Assembly: GCA_002399445.1 (NCBI GenBank)
Contig: DHDR01000011.1
Location: forward strand, 57,673-121,672
DNA length: 64,000 nt
Direction of reading: 5' to 3'
DNA from: Ruminococcaceae bacterium UBA4871
Lineage (GTDB): Bacteria > Bacillota > Clostridia > Oscillospirales > Acutalibacteraceae
Both the position numbers and the translations under genes were made by a program. The notes below the pieces were generated by a model, which saw only the letters and a list, made by a program, of their open reading frames with translations, made no database searches and was not told the origin of the DNA. Below, one piece after another: positions 60,164-64,000 of the stretch; the stretch's first letter is position 1, and each line of letters starts with the position of its first letter.

Positions 60164-60231
60164 GTGCTGCCACCGCCCAGCAGGCGGATACCTAGCAGGC
60201 GACTCTCGCCCGGCGGCCAGACCTGTACCAT
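60160..60231 (-). CDS. 23-residue peptide coupled to the small terminase
   Basis: ATG at 60231, eight bases after AAAGGAG. The peptide (MVQVWPPGESRLLGIRLLGG and three more residues) ends with a TGA overlapping the small terminase ATG. It may be a real small protein or a leader that sets translation of the terminase. Confidence 0.42.
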   Translation of the reverse strand: MVQVWPPGESRLLGIRLLGGGST

Positions 60232-60244
60232 GATATCAGCTCCT

Positions 60245-60541
60245 TTAGTCGATACAGTTAATGCCATATTCAACGGCGCATTCGTGTTCAATCTTGCAGC
60301 CGCGGGCGTCTTTCCAGCCGTGGGCGAAATAAGCAACATCAGCCTGTGCAAGCAGCTCGATTGACTTACCAAGAAACCACAGTGGCTTTGCATCATGTGG
60401 TGCACTTTCAAAGAATGAATCAATCATTTCTACTGGCTCACCGATTATGTTCTCTGCTACAGTCGCAGCCTCTTTACGTTCTTTCAGAATGTCTTCATCC
60501 GTTTTATTGCGCATAGGCTGTGAAATAAAAAGTTTTTTCAT
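60245..60541 (-). CDS. DUF4406 / nucleoside 2-deoxyribosyltransferase-like protein
   Basis: A 98-residue Rossmann-like protein: KKLFISQPMRNKTDEDILKE, SAPHDAKPLWFLGKSIELL, ADVAYFAHGWKDARGCKIEH, E-C-AVEYGI. This is the pattern of short nucleoside deoxyribosyltransferase-like proteins common in phages, where the role (nucleotide scavenging or hydrolysis) is mostly untested. I start at the ATG at 60541, after AAAGGAG. Confidence 0.82.
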   Translation of the reverse strand: MKKLFISQPMRNKTDEDILKERKEAATVAENIIGEPVEMIDSFFESAPHDAKPLWFLGKSIELLAQADVAYFAHGWKDARGCKIEHECAVEYGINCID

Positions 60542-60561
60542 TATGTTTTGCTCCTTTAGAG

Positions 60562-60600
60562 TACAAAAATAGCGCCTACCACCGAAGTGGAGGGTGCTAT
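60562..60600 (-). terminator. terminator between the 69-residue and DUF4406 genes
   Basis: ATAGCACCCTCCA pairs with GTGGTAGGCGCTAT (minor mismatches) around a CTTCG loop, followed by TTTTTGT on the minus strand. Confidence 0.72.
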
Positions 60601-60629
60601 AAAAACAAATCAATTTAAAATTAGACTTA

Positions 60630-60839
60630 TCAATCTAGTTCCCAGTATTGCTTTCTTTCTCCGTCATAAGACCATCCAGAAGCAGTGCACTCTTCGCATT
60701 TTTTATCGCCATCACTGCACTTTAAAAGATTATCAAATGATATTTCTCTACCTTGTGTGGAATTTGAAGATTCAGTAATTATTACTGGCTTGTCATACTT
60801 GTGGCAATACGCGGATCTGCTGTTAGACGTTAAATTCAT
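60630..60839 (-). CDS. 69-residue Cys-containing phage protein
   Basis: ATG at 60839 after AAAAAGGAGGGAATTC. Cysteines are at 12, 41, 48 and 51 (LLKCSDGDKKCEECTASGW), a possible zinc site, with an aromatic-acidic end (YWELD). I recognise no family. The 180 bases upstream (60840-61020) hold only a weak 31-codon frame. Confidence 0.65.
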   Translation of the reverse strand: MNLTSNSRSAYCHKYDKPVIITESSNSTQGREISFDNLLKCSDGDKKCEECTASGWSYDGERKQYWELD

Positions 60840-61020
60840 TTGAATTCCCTCCTTTTTCTTTTTACAATACCCCAATATATTACAAAATTCAAGGAAAATT
60901 TTGCACAAAATTAGCATTCTAACAAAGGACTGCCAAAAAAGTATTTTAAGAGTACCGGCTCAGCCTCACGCGGCCTTACCGGCATAGGTGCCACCGTGCG
61001 TTCCATCACGGCGGCATTAT

Positions 61021-61764
61021 TTAGGAGGAACCTTGTAATCTTTTGATACGTTCTGTCGCTGTGTGATAATAAGTATGATCCAGTTCAAACCCGGTGTACT
61101 TTCGGCCGGACTTGATACACGCAACCGCCGTCGTCCCACTGCCTATGCAGCTGTCCAGCACCAGTGCGCCCGGATTGGTATAGGTCCGAATCAGGTATGC
61201 AAACAAAGCGACCGGCTTCTGTGTCGGATGCAGACCGCGCTCACATTTGATTTCCAGCAGCTGGCGCGGATAATGTACAACGCAGGTTTCCGTGTCTTTC
61301 CCCAAACTGTCCGTGTGGTAAACACAATCTCCACGAGCTGTCTCGTGCTTACCTTTCTTTCGGATTGGCTTATCCAGAACTATAATGCCCTGCGGATTGT
61401 ACGTTGGTGCTTTCTTGTAAAACACGCACACCTCTTCAACGCAGCGCAGCGGCTGGTACTTGGCAAAGGCAAAACCGGTCGGCATATTTTTGTACCAGTA
61501 CCAGCAGTAGCGAAACAATCTCGGCTGGCTGCTGATAAGTTTGGTGGTAAACGGCTGGCAGGAAGTCAGGCAGATAGCACCGCGGTCTTTAATTACGCGC
61601 AGGTACTGCGCCCAAAGCTGATCAAATGGCAGCAGGCTGTCCCAGCGGCATCCGGTAATCCCATATGGCAGATCTGTTAGAATCATATCCACACTCTTAT
61701 CCGGCAGCCGGTTCATTCCAACGATGCAATCTTCATTGTAAATATGGTCGATATACTCTTCCAT
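61021..61764 (-). CDS. phage DNA methyltransferase (N4-cytosine/N6-adenine type)
   Basis: A 247-residue beta-type DNA amino-methylase. The catalytic motif IV is LTDLPYG (DPPY-like), and the SAM site is LDSCIGSGTTAVACIKSGRK. HPTQKPVALFAYLI is typical of this group. No restriction enzyme gene is next to it, so it is an orphan, perhaps protecting phage DNA or marking packaging sites. AAAGGGG precedes the ATG. Confidence 0.92.
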   Translation of the reverse strand: MEEYIDHIYNEDCIVGMNRLPDKSVDMILTDLPYGITGCRWDSLLPFDQLWAQYLRVIKDRGAICLTSCQPFTTKLISSQPRLFRYCWYWYKNMPTGFAFAKYQPLRCVEEVCVFYKKAPTYNPQGIIVLDKPIRKKGKHETARGDCVYHTDSLGKDTETCVVHYPRQLLEIKCERGLHPTQKPVALFAYLIRTYTNPGALVLDSCIGSGTTAVACIKSGRKYTGFELDHTYYHTATERIKRLQGSS

Positions 61765-61811
61765 GGTGTCCCCTTTCTGGAGACCCGCATGGCCGATACT
61801 AAAGCGGCATG

Positions 61812-61837
61812 AAAAAAGGGCACCTTAATGGGTACCC
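61812..61837 (-). terminator. terminator between late regulator and methyltransferase
   Basis: GGGTACC and GGTGCCC pair (one G-T) around a six-base loop, followed by TTTTTTC on the minus strand. Confidence 0.7.
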
Positions 61838-61923
61838 CTCTCTGCGAAATTCCGTAATTATATATTACCACACATGGAACCGGTTTGTCCCGGCATTAAG
61901 CGGCAAAAACCGGCAGTAAATTT

Positions 61924-62454
61924 TTAAAAAGCTTCCCAGCTGAACACTTCCTGCGGAGAAAGCTCTGAAAGTTCTTTGAGAAGTGCAGATGCTTTTTTTC
62001 GCGCCCATCCGCCATCACACTCCGCGTCAGAGAATCCGACTTCTGCGCAAATTTCTTTCCATGTTGGGCGACGACCGCTCCACTTTTCACGTTGTCTTCG
62101 GTCTTTCGGACCCATATAGGCAAGTTCCAAAATGCGCCGTTCTGCCCGCCCAAGTGTCCCCAGAGCCACCCGGCACCAGTCACGCTGCTCCTGCAAACGA
62201 ACAATGCGCTTCTGGCACGCTGCAATCTGCCGATCAAAGTAGGTACAGTTGTCCCGCATGGCAGTGCTGGCTGTCTGGTCGCTGGTGCTGCCCTTGCCGG
62301 TCGGCATCCCGGACAGGTTGGGCGACTGCAAGGAAAACTTACCGCGCTCCTCCTGACAGTGCCGAATGGCTGCCAGCTCTTCATCAATCATTTGAGGAAT
62401 GTCATAATATCTCTGCAGCAGCCTTTTAATTTGCTCTGGCGCCATTGGTTCCAT
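61924..62454 (-). CDS. phage late regulator, ArpU/RinA-like sigma-type protein
   Basis: A 176-residue helical protein. The N-terminal half has long helices (IKRLLQRYYDIPQMIDEELA, RQIAACQKRIVRLQEQRDWC). The C-terminal part has an HTH resembling sigma region 4 (RRPTWKEICAEVGFSDAECD). Proteins of this type sit just before the terminase genes and switch on phage late transcription. I start at the ATG at 62454, nine bases after AAAGGG. Confidence 0.82.
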   Translation of the reverse strand: MEPMAPEQIKRLLQRYYDIPQMIDEELAAIRHCQEERGKFSLQSPNLSGMPTGKGSTSDQTASTAMRDNCTYFDRQIAACQKRIVRLQEQRDWCRVALGTLGRAERRILELAYMGPKDRRQREKWSGRRPTWKEICAEVGFSDAECDGGWARKKASALLKELSELSPQEVFSWEAF

Positions 62455-62594
62455 TGTAAACATCCCTTTTCAAGTCATTTACGGTATATGTTCTTTAAAA
62501 CATTTGACATTTTAAGCACTGACGACCAAAAAGTGAGTCTAAGTTTCGTGATAAAGATTTTACAGCGCTTTTTTACGAACAATTTTTTACTCAT

Positions 62595-62623
62595 TTGTTT
62601 CTCCTCTGGTTTTGATGTATAAT
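62595..62623 (+). promoter_or_regulatory. promoter of the Abi-alpha-like gene
   Basis: TTGTTT (62595-62600) and TATAAT (62618-62623) with a 17-base spacer on the plus strand, 28 bases before the ATG. Confidence 0.78.
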
Positions 62624-62650
62624 TGTTAAAATTTGTAGGAGATGATGTAA

Positions 62651-63478
62651 ATGGATACTGAATTGGAACAAAATAAAAATGTTGACTTACAGCTGAAAGG
62701 TGCCCATGGAAATGCCGCATATAATTTGACTGACAAAGTATCTCAAAATGTTGGTAACACTTTAGCAAACCTTTGGTATCTTGTTTTTGGTGGTATTTCA
62801 GAAAAAGCAGAAGAGAAGAAAATGCGATTAGGAATAAAGCTTCAACAATATCAAAGTGAATTGCAACAGGCCTATTCCAATGTTCCGGAAGAGAATCGTC
62901 AAGATGCCCCATTGCAAGTCGTTGGTCCTGCTCTTGAAAAGTCACGCTACTGTGTCGAATCAGATGAGATTCGAAAAATGTTTGTAAACTTGATTGCAAA
63001 ATCTATGGATAAAACATATAACACCAAAGTACATCCTTCTTTCCCCGAAATCATTTCACAAATGTCTCCACTTGACGCACAAAATCTTAAGCTTATATAT
63101 GAGGCTAAATATCAACTTCCTATTGCAAAATATCGATTTAATCTTGTTAAAGAAGGTAGCCATAAGGATGTAAAACCGTTGGTCTTCCTTTCAAACCCTG
63201 AAGTACAAAGCGTTGATCTGCAAGCTTCCTCAATAACTGTATTGTCTAGGCTTGGGCTATTAGAAGTCACATTCGATGAATATGTATCAGAATCCAACGC
63301 TTATGATGCTTTTCAAACCGATCCGCTGCTTCTAGCTTTTAAAAATATGGTTCCTACTGAGCCAGAATATGGTTATCAATCCCCAGAAGACGATGATAAA
63401 ATAAAAGAGTGCATTATGATGAAGGGACTGGTTCGTATAACACCGATAGGAAAAGACTTTGCATCAGTTTGCATATAG
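62651..63478 (+). CDS. Abi-alpha (DUF4393) family protein, candidate phage defence gene
   Basis: A 275-residue protein on the strand opposite to the phage late genes. It carries the DUF4393/Abi-alpha pattern: SNVPEENRQDAPLQVVGPAL, RYCVESDEIRKMFVNLIAKS, then HPSFPEIISQMSPLDAQNLK. The family was named from an abortive-infection protein, and the mechanism is unknown. TAGGAGATGATGTAA precedes the ATG, and a clear promoter lies upstream. The gene is visibly richer in A and T than its neighbours, which suggests separate acquisition. It is best read as prophage cargo against other phages. Confidence 0.82.
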   Translation: MDTELEQNKNVDLQLKGAHGNAAYNLTDKVSQNVGNTLANLWYLVFGGISEKAEEKKMRLGIKLQQYQSELQQAYSNVPEENRQDAPLQVVGPALEKSRYCVESDEIRKMFVNLIAKSMDKTYNTKVHPSFPEIISQMSPLDAQNLKLIYEAKYQLPIAKYRFNLVKEGSHKDVKPLVFLSNPEVQSVDLQASSITVLSRLGLLEVTFDEYVSESNAYDAFQTDPLLLAFKNMVPTEPEYGYQSPEDDDKIKECIMMKGLVRITPIGKDFASVCI

Positions 63479-63566
63479 CTACTTTGTTAATTGCATTTTA
63501 CATTGTATTAAAAACACGTCTTGATTAGATAACGAGCAAAGTGTCGTAGTTTCTTTCCCATCACAA

Positions 63567-63995
63567 TCATAAATTTGAAATCCAGACTTCAACTTGTCCC
63601 GGCCCGTCTAAGTACCGCTTGCGCATCTGTGACTCTGTGACTTGTTTATCATCTTCATAGGCCACACCGTTCAGCGCGTCACAGATGATTTTTCCGATGT
63701 TGTCCCAGTCTGGCTTCTTTGTGGGCAACTCTGTTCCGGCCAACATAGCCGCACGGCGTTTCTTACTGGTGCTTTTCGGTATCGGATACCCGGCAAAGAT
63801 TTTAATGCGCAGCGCGCCTTGCAGGGGAACGAATGGCCGAACTTTCAATGACTCCTGAAAGCGCAACCGCACCAGTTCTTCATAAGCAACCGTTTTGTCC
63901 GGCGTATAGGTCATGCTCATACCGTTTTTGGCACGGACAACCTTTGGACGGGCTTTGCCGACCGGCGGACCGGGAACGGTGAAATAGATAGTCAC
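63567..63995 (-). CDS. RusA-type Holliday junction resolvase
   Basis: A 142-residue endonuclease that cuts four-way DNA junctions. IYFTVPGPPVGKARPKVVRA and KKPDWDNIGKIICDALNGVAYEDD carry the family's catalytic aspartates (PDxDN and the following D residues; text split here as KKPDWDNIGK, then ICDALNGVAYEDD). The start is the GTG at 63995, five bases from the right edge, so a ribosome binding site cannot be seen and an upstream start is possible. It belongs to the recombination/early-late border of the phage. Confidence 0.9.
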   Translation of the reverse strand: MTIYFTVPGPPVGKARPKVVRAKNGMSMTYTPDKTVAYEELVRLRFQESLKVRPFVPLQGALRIKIFAGYPIPKSTSKKRRAAMLAGTELPTKKPDWDNIGKIICDALNGVAYEDDKQVTESQMRKRYLDGPGQVEVWISNL

Positions 63996-64000
63996 TGGCT

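Larger units (their letters stand above)
39085..64000 (-). mobile_element. siphovirus-type prophage, left part
   Basis: From the tRNA-Arg 3' end to the right edge, almost every gene is a phage morphogenesis, lysis or late-regulation gene read on the minus strand in canonical order: RusA, regulator, methylase, terminase, portal, MuF, scaffold, capsid, connectors, tail tube, chaperones, tape measure, fibres, amidase, holin. The tape measure and tail tube indicate a long non-contractile tail. Integrase, repressor, replication genes and the right attachment site lie beyond the window, so the element is incomplete here and its total size is unknown. No structural gene is visibly broken. Confidence 0.93.

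Noticed and set aside
60911..61006. 31-codon minus-strand frame (begins MERTVAPMPVRPREAE)
   Set aside because: It has no ribosome binding site and no family. I note it as the only frame in the 180-base gap.
61896..62387. 163-codon minus-strand frame overlapping the late regulator
   Set aside because: The overlapping frame at 61924-62454 has an HTH, a good start and the expected position. This one is Arg/Ser/Pro-rich with no recognisable feature.
62475..62999. 174-codon minus-strand frame opposite the Abi-alpha gene
   Set aside because: The plus strand has a clear promoter, ribosome binding site and family match. The minus frame has none.

Overview
This window comes from an endospore-forming Clostridia-type Firmicute, probably of the Oscillospiraceae/Ruminococcaceae kind. 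The evidence is the sporulation genes (yabP, yabQ, spoVB), hemZ, a CIRCE-controlled groESL operon, the relaxed layout of the division and cell-wall genes, and moderate base composition. I cannot name the species. Nearly all chromosomal genes in 1-36,620 are on the minus strand, so they read from high to low coordinates.

Host region, 1-36,620 (minus strand). (a) 1-6,430: division and cell-wall cluster mraZ, rsmH, an ftsL-like gene, a PASTA transpeptidase, an unknown gene, mraY and the start of one more gene. It has a clear promoter, MraZ-box repeats and an internal terminator. (b) 6,570-8,830: groES-groEL with a perfect CIRCE operator and a second CIRCE-like palindrome. (c) 8,890-12,905: rlmL-like methyltransferase, hpf, a fumarase alpha subunit and an amidohydrolase. 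(d) 13,057-19,113: the conserved spoVB-mazG-hup-yjdF-rqcP-yabP-yabQ-divIC-yabR block, with a candidate yjdF riboswitch, and a zinc-ribbon protein. (e) 19,239-26,650: nucleoside kinase, hemZ, MBL hydrolase, rel and recJ. (f) 26,875-29,065: cdaA-cdaR, the c-di-AMP synthesis pair. (g) 29,172-33,480: cysteine-desulfurase-like enzyme with a Se/S-carrier-like protein, ispF, ispD, a HAD phosphatase and a GH25 lysozyme. (h) 33,704-36,620: a three-gene ABC importer of the predicted TrpXYZ type.

Junction, 36,780-39,140 (plus strand). It holds an XRE-type regulator, a strongly diverged tRNA-Arg(CCG)-like sequence with its own promoter and terminator in front of a dicarboxylate/amino-acid symporter, and an intact tRNA-Arg(CCG) with promoter and terminator.

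Prophage, about 39,085 to beyond the right edge. This is a siphovirus-type prophage lying against the tRNA-Arg gene and read right to left: RusA, late regulator, DNA methyltransferase, terminase, portal, MuF head protein with a nuclease-like tail domain, scaffold, capsid, connector genes, tail tube, frameshifted tail chaperones, a large tape measure with two wall-hydrolase modules, tail fibres, amidase and holin. The integrase, repressor and right attachment site are outside the window. Several small genes sit outside the late-operon logic: a plus-strand Abi-alpha (DUF4393) gene, a plus-strand 64-residue Cys-rich gene with its own promoter and terminator, and a 42-residue gene at the very end with its own promoter and a LacI/CcpA-type palindrome. 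These are the best candidates for lysogeny-expressed cargo. Several genes below are too short for routine calling (23, 43 and 58 codons) and were found by reading the gaps.
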